From assembly GCA_022616075.1 (NCBI GenBank), contig JAKEFK010000073.1:1-38092 (forward strand): DNA of 38,092 bases. The letters are read 5' to 3'. This document shows positions 1-7,514 of the stretch, one piece after another. The position numbers were made by a program, and so were the translations under genes. Each line of letters opens with the position of its first letter. Within the stretch, counting starts at the first letter, position 1. The notes beneath the pieces were generated by a model. The model ran no database searches. It saw only the letters and a program-made list of their open reading frames with translations, and had not been told where the DNA came from. The stretch comes from a bacterium. Lineage in GTDB: Bacteria > Acidobacteriota > HRBIN11 > JAKEFK01.

Positions 1-203
1 GGCGAGACGCCCGCGCTACCTTGCCCGCAGGCGAGACGCCCGCGCTACCTTGCCCGCAGGCGAGACGCCTGCGCTACCTTGCTCACAGGCGAGACGCCCG
101 CGCTACCTTGCTCACAGGCGAGACGCCTGCGCTACTTTGCTCACAGGCGAGACGCCCGCGCTACTTTGCTCACAGGCGAGACGCCCGCGCTACTTTGCTC
201 ACA
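1..203. repeat. 29-bp tandem repeat array, seven units
   Basis: Seven head-to-tail units of exactly 29 bp start at 1, 30, 59, 88, 117, 146 and 175. Each has the core GGCGAGACGCCCGCGCTAC followed by a 10-bp tail that changes from TTGCCCGCA to TTGCTCACA along the array. Units differ by only a few substitutions, so the expansion looks recent. GGCG-AGA-CGCC can form a small hairpin in each unit. The array may continue beyond the left edge. There are no spacers, so it is not a CRISPR array. The same 23-bp core recurs singly at 5614, 5663, 14119 and 23270. Confidence 0.95.
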
Positions 204-238
204 ATCTTTGTTATCTTTTGTTCATTAGAGCCTGAGTT

Positions 239-559
239 ATGGAACAACAGCTTGCATTGCGCAGATGTGCCAATCACTGGCAACGGGAGGCGGCAGCGCG
301 TTGTCCGGAGTGCGGGCGATATTTTTGTCGTGAGTGCATCACGGAGCATGAGGACCGCATCTTATGCGCCGCGTGTCTGAAAAGCCAGACCCGTGGTTTG
401 GCGCAAAAATCTCCGCGCGTTGCTGTCCTGTTTCGTGTGATGCAGATGTGCATCAGCATCCTGATTCTGTGGATCTTCTTCTACTATATTGGAAAGGCTC
501 TCTTGCTGATGCCGGATGAATTTCATGAAGGATCGGTCTGGCAGGAAGAAGCGTCATGA
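239..559 (+). CDS. B-box-like zinc-binding membrane protein, 106 aa
   Basis: This is a small protein with an N-terminal zinc-binding module and one membrane helix. The Cys/His pattern is C10-x2-H13, C22-x2-C25, C30-x2-C33, H37 and C43-x2-C46, the spacing of a B-box-type zinc finger. A hydrophobic helix lies at about residues 62-88, so the zinc module should be anchored to the membrane, probably on the cytoplasmic face. The ATG at 239 comes 35 bp after the tandem array. The stop overlaps the next start (ATGA, 556-559), which suggests translational coupling. The function is unknown. Its place as first gene of the MoxR/DUF58 cluster suggests it works with that membrane system, but this is inference only. 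Confidence 0.8.
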   Translation: MEQQLALRRCANHWQREAAARCPECGRYFCRECITEHEDRILCAACLKSQTRGLAQKSPRVAVLFRVMQMCISILILWIFFYYIGKALLLMPDEFHEGSVWQEEAS

Positions 560-1362
560 AGATAAACACGAGTCAGATTCGCGGCTCACTGGATCTTTTG
601 GAAGAAGCTGTTCATTTGCTTCGACAGGCCCCGCTCGGTCTTTTGCTTCGTTATTTCCTGGGCACGTTTCCTTTTTTGCTTGGCTTCCTTTACTTCTGGG
701 CCGATATGAGCAGGGGACCTTTCGCTTATCGTTACGTTCCTGAGGCAGCGTTTGGTATTTCACTCCTTTATGTTTGGATGAAATGCTGGCAGTCCGTTTT
801 TTGCAGTAGCGTGTATTCCCATCTCATGGGAAGACCCGCTGAAAAATACTCTGCCGGCCGCATCTTACGACTGGTGGCCACTCAGTTGATCCTGCAACCA
901 TATAGCTTATTTGTGCAGCCGGCCTCGCTTTTGATTCTTTTGCCTTTTGGCTGGACTTTCGCTTTTTTTCAGAATCTTCTAATTGTGGGAGACGGCAAGG
1001 ATCTGGATCTTCGCAAAGTTATGCGAACCAGCTGGAGGCTTGCATCGTTGTGGCCGGCCCAAAACCACAGACTGCTGTTTATATTGCTCATATTCAGCTT
1101 GATTGTCTTCCTCAATATAGGAATTGCGCTTCTGATGATTCCGGAATTAATGAGCATGCTATTCGGCATAGAAACTGTTTTTACTTTAAGCGGCATGAAA
1201 ATGCTCAACACCACATTCTTGTCAGTTGTTGCCGCGTTTACATATCTCTGCATCGATCCACTCATCGCAGTGGTCTATACTCTCCGGTGTTTTTACGGAG
1301 AATCCGTAGAAACCGGAGCCGATCTGATAGCAGAGCTGAAAAGTCTTCCCAAAGCATCATGA
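556..1362 (+). CDS. Polytopic membrane protein of unknown function, 268 aa
   Basis: An integral membrane protein with about five or six hydrophobic segments, near residues 28-52, 58-80, 105-143, 170-197 and 212-242. The C-terminal part contains the phrase DPLIAVVYTLRCFYGES, followed by a soluble tail. I recognise no named domain with certainty. It lies between the zinc-finger gene and the DUF4129 gene, overlapping both by 4 bases (ATGA at 556 and at 1359). It is therefore very likely cotranslated with them and part of the same membrane assembly. A general membrane-domain family such as DUF4013 or the GDPD membrane domain is possible but not shown. Confidence 0.85.
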   Translation: MKINTSQIRGSLDLLEEAVHLLRQAPLGLLLRYFLGTFPFLLGFLYFWADMSRGPFAYRYVPEAAFGISLLYVWMKCWQSVFCSSVYSHLMGRPAEKYSAGRILRLVATQLILQPYSLFVQPASLLILLPFGWTFAFFQNLLIVGDGKDLDLRKVMRTSWRLASLWPAQNHRLLFILLIFSLIVFLNIGIALLMIPELMSMLFGIETVFTLSGMKMLNTTFLSVVAAFTYLCIDPLIAVVYTLRCFYGESVETGADLIAELKSLPKAS

Positions 1363-2168
1363 CTGCAAAAATACTTTTTGGTTTTATCTTGGCGTCTTGG
1401 TGTCTTGGCGGTTTTATTGAAGCGAATGAAAGTCAAGAAACCGCAGAACAGCTGGATCGCGCCATCAAAGAGGTGATTGCGCAACGCGAATATCAATGGA
1501 GAATGCCGCGCGAAGTTGTACAACAAGAAGAGCAGGGGTTGCTGTTTGAGTTCCTGGAAGGCGTTGCCAACTTTATGAAGCGTGTTTGGAAGCCGATCTC
1601 AGAATGGTGGGACAAGTTTAAAGAATGGTTGCGGAAGCAATTCGATTCCGGATCGCCTCCGGGATCTTCTAAGGAGTGGTCAGCCGGAGAGTTGAACGTG
1701 ATGATCATAGTCCTGATTGCGCTTCTGCTGTTGATCCTTGTGTTCTTTCTTTGGCGGCACCGGAAAAGAATGCGCGAGGCAGAAGCGGTTCAGGCGGAAG
1801 CGATTCTTCCTTTGCCGGATATCGCGGACGAAAATCTGGTTGCGGACCAGCTTCCGGAAGAAGGCTGGCAGCGAATGGCGCAAGACCTTCTGGCTCGTGG
1901 CGAGCTCCGGCTCGCTCTGCGCGCTATGTTCATGGCTACTCTGTCCTATCTTGCTCAATCGCAATTCATCACGGTAGCCAAATTCAAATCGAACCGCGAG
2001 TACTGGCAGGAATTGAGGCGCCGCGCATATGATCGAAAAGGCATGCAGGAAGCATTCTACGAAAATGTTTCTTCCGTGGATCGTGTCTGGTATGGAATGC
2101 ATCCCGTGACGGACGACCTGCTCAAAAAATTTATGGAAAATGTCGAAACGGTAAAGAGAGCGGCTTGA
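1359..2168 (+). CDS. DUF4129 domain membrane protein, 269 aa
   Basis: Residues 1-22 form an exported signal sequence or N-terminal anchor. A helical extracytoplasmic stretch follows, then a strong membrane helix at about 113-132 (MIIVLIALLLLILVFFLW), then a cytoplasmic DUF4129 domain containing ARGELRLALRAMFMATLSYL and KSNREYWQELRRR. DUF4129 genes usually sit beside MoxR and DUF58 genes, as here. I chose the ATG at 1359, which overlaps the upstream stop, because an in-frame start at 1050 would overlap the upstream gene by about 310 bp and add a non-membrane leader. Bases 1388-1412, coding for the signal peptide, match a dispersed repeat arm. The molecular function of DUF4129 is not established. 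Confidence 0.88.
   Translation: MTAKILFGFILASWCLGGFIEANESQETAEQLDRAIKEVIAQREYQWRMPREVVQQEEQGLLFEFLEGVANFMKRVWKPISEWWDKFKEWLRKQFDSGSPPGSSKEWSAGELNVMIIVLIALLLLILVFFLWRHRKRMREAEAVQAEAILPLPDIADENLVADQLPEEGWQRMAQDLLARGELRLALRAMFMATLSYLAQSQFITVAKFKSNREYWQELRRRAYDRKGMQEAFYENVSSVDRVWYGMHPVTDDLLKKFMENVETVKRAA
1388..1412 (+). repeat. Dispersed repeat arm inside the DUF4129 signal-peptide codons
   Basis: These 25 bases match the right arm of the spacer repeat at 29405-29429 at 22 of 25 positions by direct alignment. They encode part of the hydrophobic core of the signal peptide (LASWCLGG). No partner arm is visible upstream. Confidence 0.7.
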
Positions 2169-3298
2169 AAAACAGAATTTCCCTGATACTCGGTTGGATG
2201 GTGATCGCCCTGTTTATTTTTGGAATCATCTATTTGATGATGCTGAGGTTCTCTTCCGGAGACGTCTACCCCCATTATTCTTCACTGCGGACCGATCCGA
2301 CTGGAACGAAAGCATTTTATGAATCTCTGGAAATCTGTTGCGACTTCCACACGGAAAGGAATCACGAACCGTTCTCACGAATGAAGAACAGATTCGATTC
2401 GACTTTCCTTGTGCTTGGAATGGAACCCTCTGCGCTGGCGAATGTTCCCAAAAGTATAGCGGAGGAAGTGAACTACTTTATTAGTAATGGTGGAAGAATG
2501 GTCATCAGTCTGTACAAGCCACCGAAAGAAAGAGGCGTGGTGTCGTCCATCACGGAGGAACTCAGCCGGTTTGTTGATCTGGGTGATCTCTGGGGAGTTA
2601 GAATCTTTTCTGAAAAGAAAGTCACCGGGGGCGCTTTTTTAGAGCAGGATTTCCGGGACTCCGGACTTCCTCGTAACATCTCCGCTCATACACCGCTCTA
2701 TTTTCAAACGGTGCACGCGGATTGGAAAACGATTTATCAACGTGCACAACATCCCTTTATCATCGAACGCAAGTTCGGACGCGGAAGCATTGTTCTGTCT
2801 GCTGAATCTTATTTCCTTTCCAATGAAGCGATGGCCAAAGAACCCCAACCGGATCTTCTTGTCTGGCTGGTGGGAAATAAGAAATCCGTCATCTTTGATG
2901 AATATCATCATGGGATCGCGTCCGATTCGGGCGTGATGTATCTTGCTCGCAAATACGATCTGGAGTGGTTCCTTTCAGCATTCGTTCTGCTGGCTCTTCT
3001 ATTCATCTGGAAGAGCGCCGCCCCTCTGGTTGCGCCGGAACAGGAATCCGTTATGACACCGCAATCAGGAAAGGAATCGATAGCGGGTTTAACGAATCTT
3101 TTGCGGCGAAATGTTCCTGTACAACAGTTACTATCGGTCTCTTTTTCTGAGTGGCAAAAGAGTGCAAAAAATATCACAGAGGCGAAACAGAAGGAAATGG
3201 AATCCATTGTGGTCGGTGAAAAAGCGAAACCGGCACGGCAGAGGAATCTGCCTGCCGCTTATAATGCGCTCGGCCGGGCGCTAAAACAGAGAAGGTGA
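2165..3298 (+). CDS. DUF4350 domain membrane protein, 377 aa
   Basis: An N-terminal membrane helix (about residues 6-27) is followed by an extracytoplasmic domain beginning YPHYSSLRTDPTGTKAFYES, the usual opening of DUF4350. A FDEYHHGI motif lies near residue 240 and a second membrane helix at about 258-276. The last 100 residues are cytoplasmic and basic. The start is TTG at 2165, overlapping the DUF4129 stop by 4 bases; no good ATG lies nearby. DUF4350 resembles a GATase-like or Rossmann fold and is typically encoded with DUF4129, MoxR and DUF58. It is probably a structural or sensing partner of the MoxR complex. The biochemical role is unknown. Confidence 0.87.
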   Translation: MKNRISLILGWMVIALFIFGIIYLMMLRFSSGDVYPHYSSLRTDPTGTKAFYESLEICCDFHTERNHEPFSRMKNRFDSTFLVLGMEPSALANVPKSIAEEVNYFISNGGRMVISLYKPPKERGVVSSITEELSRFVDLGDLWGVRIFSEKKVTGGAFLEQDFRDSGLPRNISAHTPLYFQTVHADWKTIYQRAQHPFIIERKFGRGSIVLSAESYFLSNEAMAKEPQPDLLVWLVGNKKSVIFDEYHHGIASDSGVMYLARKYDLEWFLSAFVLLALLFIWKSAAPLVAPEQESVMTPQSGKESIAGLTNLLRRNVPVQQLLSVSFSEWQKSAKNITEAKQKEMESIVVGEKAKPARQRNLPAAYNALGRALKQRR

Positions 3299-4263
3299 AG
3301 ATGGAGAGTCTGGATCGGTTGAAGGATGTACTTACACGTTCACGCGAAGAGATAGGCAAGGTCATCATTGGCCAGAAAGAGGTTGTCGACAGGGCACTCA
3401 TTACAATATTTACCAACAACCACGCGCTGGTGGAAGGAGTTCCCGGCGTTGCGAAAACGCTTCTTGTTCGAACACTAGGTCAGGTTCTTGGCTGTCCCAA
3501 CCAGCGCATTCAATTCACGCCGGATTTGATGCCCGCCGACATTATTGGAACGAACGTATTCAATCTACAGAAAAATGAATTCATGCTGGTCAAAGGCCCG
3601 ATCTTTACGACTTTTCTGCTTGCAGATGAAATCAATCGCGCGCCGGCAAAAACCCAATCTGCTTTGCTGCAGGCAATGCAGGAACGCCAGGTGACGATCG
3701 ACCGGGAAAGCTACCTCCTTTCTCCGAGCTTCACCGTATTTGCCACGCAAAACCCGATTGAGTATGAAGGAACTTATCCATTACCGGAAGCGCAGAAAGA
3801 TCGATTCATGCTCAAAATCACAATGGATTATCCCCACGAAGCGGAAGAATTGGAGCTCGCTCAAAGGATGTTGGGCACTTCCGCTCCTGAGTCGGTGCTC
3901 GCATCCGGAGCTGTGCAGCAAGTCCTGGGAGATGGAGAGCTTGCCTTGTTGCGGCACGCTCTGGACGAAGTGGTGGTTCGCGAAGAACTTGTGCGATACG
4001 TAGTGGAAATCGTGCGGAACACACGCAAACATCAGGCGGTTCTGGTGGGAGCGGGTCCGCGCGCGACGCAGGCTTTACTGTTATCGAGCCGCGCGAACGC
4101 CGTGCTTTCTGCGAGAGACTTTGTTACTCCCGATGACATCAAAGCAATGGCGCAACCGGTGCTCGAACACCGTTTGATTCTTCGACCGGAATTCGAGCTG
4201 GAAGGGATGTCAGTCAATGAAGTGATTCAAAACTTGTTGCAGCAGGTTTCCGTGCCACGATGA
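3295..4263 (+). CDS. MoxR family AAA+ ATPase, 322 aa
   Basis: A chaperone-like AAA+ ATPase of the MoxR class, expected to remodel or activate partner proteins, often ones with a von Willebrand A fold such as DUF58. Walker A is GVPGVAKT at residues 48-55, Walker B is LLADEIN with the following RAPAKTQSALLQAM, and sensor 1 is in FATQNPIEYEGTYPLPEAQ. The C-terminal lid domain is complete and the length is normal. The start is GTG at 3295 overlapping the DUF4350 stop; an in-frame ATG at 3301 is an alternative. The downstream DUF58 gene overlaps its end by 4 bases, so the two are almost certainly made together. Confidence 0.95.
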   Translation: MKMESLDRLKDVLTRSREEIGKVIIGQKEVVDRALITIFTNNHALVEGVPGVAKTLLVRTLGQVLGCPNQRIQFTPDLMPADIIGTNVFNLQKNEFMLVKGPIFTTFLLADEINRAPAKTQSALLQAMQERQVTIDRESYLLSPSFTVFATQNPIEYEGTYPLPEAQKDRFMLKITMDYPHEAEELELAQRMLGTSAPESVLASGAVQQVLGDGELALLRHALDEVVVREELVRYVVEIVRNTRKHQAVLVGAGPRATQALLLSSRANAVLSARDFVTPDDIKAMAQPVLEHRLILRPEFELEGMSVNEVIQNLLQQVSVPR

Positions 4264-5594
4264 AATTGCCTGTTTTGTACCGCACTGTGCCGCGCAACCG
4301 GCTCCTGTTTTTTGCGGCAATCGTACTTCCGTTCGCGTTGCTCGTTCCCGTTACCTCTCCCGCTGTGGCGCAAATCAGTTTCGTTGCCATCGCGCTTACC
4401 GCGATCGCGGATGCATGGATCGGAAACTACCGAAAGGGATCCGTTCGCATCGTTTTACCGGCCTTGCTCCGGTTATCCAAGGACAGGGAGGGATCGCTTC
4501 CGCTGCGAATTCAAAATCCGGATCAAAACGCGAGACGGATACGGATCGGATTGCCTTTTCCGCTGGAAGTGGAGTCACCGTCTTATGATCAATCGGTTCA
4601 GCTTCCGCAAGGTTCGGAGTACTCTCATTTCGAGTGGCCCTGCAAGGGAATCAAGCGAGGCAAGTACACGTTGAATCATTGTTACGTGGAATACATTTCG
4701 CCACTGGGGTTGTGGAATCTGCGCTCAGTGCAGAAAACGGAATGTGAATTGAGGGTTTATCCGAATCTGCTGGAAGAACGGAAGAAACTTGCATCGCGGT
4801 TCTTGAACCGGGATGAATACGGATCCCACTCGCGAAAAATGGTTGGACAGGGCCGAGAGTTTGAAAAATTAAGAGAGTACGTTCCGGGGGATGCTTACGA
4901 TCAACTTCACTGGAAGGCAACCGCAAAACGCGGACGCCCGATCACGAAGGTCTTTCAAATTGAACGAACACAGGAGGTCTATGTGGTTGTCGATTTCTCG
5001 CGAAGATCCGCGAGGCAGGTCAATCACGAAACAGCACTTGAGTTTTTCCTTCGGTCAGCACTGATTCTGGGAATGGTTGCGCAGCAGCAAGGAGATCTTT
5101 TTGGAGCTATAACATTGAGCAACCGTGTCCAGGGCTTTCTTCGCGCGGGCAACGGAAAAGCTCATTATCATGCTTGCCGCGATCTGCTATACACCCTGCA
5201 ACCGCAGCTGGTGACTCCGGATTATGAAGATCTTTTCTCATTTGTGCGGTTGCGCCTGCGGCGAAGAGCATTGCTGGTTGTGTTGACAGATTTGAATGAC
5301 CCGATGCTCGCAGAAAGTTTTGTCAACAGCGCATCTCTGGTTGCGCGCCACCATTTGTTGCTGGTAAACATGATCCGGCCGGAAGGCGCACTCGCATTGT
5401 TCGAAGACGCAAATGTAAATTCTGTGGATTCAGTTTACGAACGGTTGAGTGGACATATCGTTTGGGAGAATTTGAAAGACTTGCAGAATGTGTTGCATCG
5501 TTATGGCATTCCGCTTTCGCAATTGCATTTATCGGACATGAGTGTCCAATTGGTGAACCAGTATTTCGCCGTCAAGGAACGGCAATTGCTTTGA
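4260..5594 (+). CDS. DUF58 domain protein with vWA-like fold, 444 aa
   Basis: Two hydrophobic segments at about residues 13-55 anchor the protein. A beta-rich domain follows, then the DUF58 core with the typical stretch FEKLREYVPGDAYDQLHWKA and KRGRPITKVFQIE near residues 201-237. The vWA-like domain starts at VYVVVDFSRRS. The MIDAS motif normally reads DxSxS; here it is D-F-S-R-R-S, so the second serine is displaced. DUF58 proteins are the usual partners of MoxR ATPases. The gene overlaps moxR by 4 bases. A hairpin made from two opposed copies of the 23-bp repeat lies just after its stop and may reduce read-through into spoIIM. Confidence 0.93.
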   Translation: MKLPVLYRTVPRNRLLFFAAIVLPFALLVPVTSPAVAQISFVAIALTAIADAWIGNYRKGSVRIVLPALLRLSKDREGSLPLRIQNPDQNARRIRIGLPFPLEVESPSYDQSVQLPQGSEYSHFEWPCKGIKRGKYTLNHCYVEYISPLGLWNLRSVQKTECELRVYPNLLEERKKLASRFLNRDEYGSHSRKMVGQGREFEKLREYVPGDAYDQLHWKATAKRGRPITKVFQIERTQEVYVVVDFSRRSARQVNHETALEFFLRSALILGMVAQQQGDLFGAITLSNRVQGFLRAGNGKAHYHACRDLLYTLQPQLVTPDYEDLFSFVRLRLRRRALLVVLTDLNDPMLAESFVNSASLVARHHLLLVNMIRPEGALALFEDANVNSVDSVYERLSGHIVWENLKDLQNVLHRYGIPLSQLHLSDMSVQLVNQYFAVKERQLL

Positions 5595-5613
5595 ACCCTT
5601 GAACTTTATCAAA

Positions 5614-5685
5614 GTAGTGCAGGCGTCTCGCCTGCGGAACTCGTATAGGTTATCATTTTTGTCGCAGGCGAGACGCCCGCGCTAC
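5614..5685. repeat. Inverted pair of the 23-bp repeat
   Basis: A reverse-oriented copy at 5614-5636 and a forward copy at 5663-5685 of the unit CGCAGGCGAGACGCCCGCGCTAC face each other across a 26-bp spacer. Together they could form a long hairpin in RNA or DNA. The pair occupies most of the 98-bp gap between the DUF58 and spoIIM genes and ends 7 bp before the spoIIM ATG, leaving no room for a normal ribosome binding site. Confidence 0.9.
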
Positions 5686-5692
5686 TCTTTTT

Positions 5693-6706
5693 ATGTTAAT
5701 TGACGTTCCGAGGTTCATAAACGCTGAGCAACCGCACTGGCAGGAGCTGGAGAGTATCCTGCGGCGGGTGGAGGTCCAGCCGGACTGGAAAATGAATCTG
5801 CCGGAGTTGCGCCGTTTCCATTATCTGTATGAACGAGCTTCTTCCGATCTCGCGAAGATCAGCACTTTTGCAGCCGAAAAGGAGATTCGCCGTTACCTGG
5901 AAACGCTGGTCGCAAGGGCTTATGGCGAAATCCATGAAGCGCGGGAAAAACCGCATCGGTTTTCTCCTTTCAACTGGTTTTTCAAAACCTTCCCTCAGAC
6001 ATTTCGCAAATATTCACGCGCATTTGCATTTGCGTGTTTGCTGACTTTTGCGGGAGCCGCTTTCGGAGCGGTCGCAATCAGTTTTGATCCGGAAGCAAAA
6101 GGAATATTGATGCCTTTCTCGCATTTGCAAATGGACCCTTCCGAACGGGTAAGGTTGGAAGAGAAAGCGGCAAAAAGGGATCCCATGTCAGGCCAAAAAG
6201 CTTCCTTTTCTACGATGCTCATGACTCATAACACGAAAGTCTCGCTTCTCACGCTTGCGATGGGAATGACATTTGGAGTGGGTGTGATCGTGCTGCTCTT
6301 CTACAATGGTGTAATCCTGGGAGCCGTTTGCGCTGACTACATACTGGCCGGGGAAATGAAATTCTTACTGGGATGGTTGATGCCTCATGGAGTCATCGAA
6401 ATTCCTGCGATTCTAATTGCGGGACAGGCCGGTTTTCTGGTGGCAAAAACGCTGATCGGCAGCGGCGCGAGAAATACATTCCGCGCGCGATTTCGTGAAA
6501 TTTCCGGTGACCTTGTAACTCTGGCGGGGGGATTTGCCTGTTTGCTTGTTTGGGCTGGAATCATAGAAGCATTTCTTTCCCAGTATCATGAACCGGTAAT
6601 TCCCTACTCAGCCAAAATCGCTTTCGGATCGTTGGAATTTCTTTTGTTGATTTTTTTCCTGGCCCGTTCAGGAAAAGGAGAACAAACAGGTGTTTCAGAG
6701 CAGTAA
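5693..6706 (+). CDS. Stage II sporulation protein M (SpoIIM/DUF95) family protein, 337 aa
   Basis: The N-terminal 100 residues are cytoplasmic and helical, starting with FINAEQPHWQELESILRRVE, typical of this family outside Firmicutes. Membrane helices follow at about 107-127, 183-210, 218-262 (with the signature PHGVIEIPAILIAGQAGF), 270-295 and 305-325. SpoIIM takes part in septal peptidoglycan remodelling in endospore formers, but homologues are widespread in bacteria that do not sporulate. Nothing else here suggests sporulation. With MoxR, DUF58 and RDD neighbours the protein is more likely part of an envelope complex. No ribosome binding site precedes the ATG because a repeat copy abuts it. 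Confidence 0.92.
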   Translation: MLIDVPRFINAEQPHWQELESILRRVEVQPDWKMNLPELRRFHYLYERASSDLAKISTFAAEKEIRRYLETLVARAYGEIHEAREKPHRFSPFNWFFKTFPQTFRKYSRAFAFACLLTFAGAAFGAVAISFDPEAKGILMPFSHLQMDPSERVRLEEKAAKRDPMSGQKASFSTMLMTHNTKVSLLTLAMGMTFGVGVIVLLFYNGVILGAVCADYILAGEMKFLLGWLMPHGVIEIPAILIAGQAGFLVAKTLIGSGARNTFRARFREISGDLVTLAGGFACLLVWAGIIEAFLSQYHEPVIPYSAKIAFGSLEFLLLIFFLARSGKGEQTGVSEQ

Positions 6707-7484
6707 GACCAATGTTCTGGTGATTCGGACTCCTGAAGGCATCGCTTTTCCGCTCCTTCTTGCAGGTCCTATCACCCGTTTCCTTGCGTGGTTTTTGGAT
6801 GCTTCGTGCATAACGGGAGCGACTTTTCTGCTAAGTCTATTTTGCTCGGTCCTTGGAATTCTAAGCGCGGATCTCGCCAATGCATTTTTCTTTATCGCTT
6901 TTTTTGTATTGTCGATTGGTTATCCGATTTTGGCCGAATGGCGCTGGCGTGGACAAACTCTCGGCAAGCGATTGTTACGGCTTCGGGTGATGGATGTTCA
7001 AGGTTTGCGTTTGCAATTCAGCCAGATCATGATTCGAAATCTTCTCCGCTTCGTGGATTCACTTCCTTTTTTGTATACAGTGGGAGGAATTGTTTGCTTT
7101 TTCACCAAACGCGCGCAGCGGCTCGGAGACCTCGCAGCAAACACAATCGTTGTGCGCGATCCTTATTTGAGTGAACCGGATTTGAGCCAGGTGATGGCAG
7201 GGAAATACAACTCCTTCCGGAACTATCCGCATCTTGCTGCCCGTTTGCGTCAAAGGTTGAGCGTCGAAGAAGCGGGAATCGCTCTTCAAGCGATTCTAAG
7301 GCGGGACCGCCTTCAACCGGTCCCTAGAGTGGATTTGTTTCAACAAGTTGCGGACCACCTGAAGCAGGTCGTTCCATTCCCTGACGATGCAGTCGAAGGA
7401 CTTACCGATGAACAATACGTCCGCAATATTGTCGATCTCTTGTTCCAGAAACAAGGCGCAGTCAAAACGCCAATGATGACGTAA
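6690..7484 (+). CDS. RDD family membrane protein, 264 aa
   Basis: An RDD domain at about residues 20-160 contains RFLAWFLDA at the first helix and the typical segment GQTLGKRLLRLRVMDVQG, then QRLGDLAANTIVVRDP. Three or four membrane helices are visible near 27-52, 58-80 and 120-140. A cytoplasmic helical C-terminus of about 100 residues follows. The start is GTG at 6690, 17 bp inside the spoIIM gene, preceded by AAAAGGAGAA at 6672-6681. RDD proteins are proposed transport or membrane-organising factors, and some are linked to ion exchange. Here it is the usual partner of SpoIIM in MoxR/DUF58 clusters. Confidence 0.92.
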   Translation: MFQSSKTNVLVIRTPEGIAFPLLLAGPITRFLAWFLDASCITGATFLLSLFCSVLGILSADLANAFFFIAFFVLSIGYPILAEWRWRGQTLGKRLLRLRVMDVQGLRLQFSQIMIRNLLRFVDSLPFLYTVGGIVCFFTKRAQRLGDLAANTIVVRDPYLSEPDLSQVMAGKYNSFRNYPHLAARLRQRLSVEEAGIALQAILRRDRLQPVPRVDLFQQVADHLKQVVPFPDDAVEGLTDEQYVRNIVDLLFQKQGAVKTPMMT

Positions 7485-7514
7485 CGTCCCTACCTTGATA
7501 TTATTATTGTTGCT

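Noticed and set aside
1-203. CRISPR array
   Set aside because: The repeats are contiguous with no spacers, and no cas genes are present.
21-380. Two open frames (21-380 and 50-235) through the tandem repeat
   Set aside because: They translate the 29-bp repeat itself into a periodic Arg/Ala-rich peptide and then run out of frame into the zinc-finger gene. No ribosome binding site.
1050-1358. Upstream extension of the DUF4129 gene
   Set aside because: It lies wholly within the preceding membrane-protein gene in another frame. The ATG at 1359 overlaps the upstream stop and opens with a signal peptide.
5693-6706. Evidence for sporulation from the SpoIIM-type gene
   Set aside because: SpoIIM/DUF95 proteins are common in bacteria that do not sporulate, and no other sporulation gene is present.
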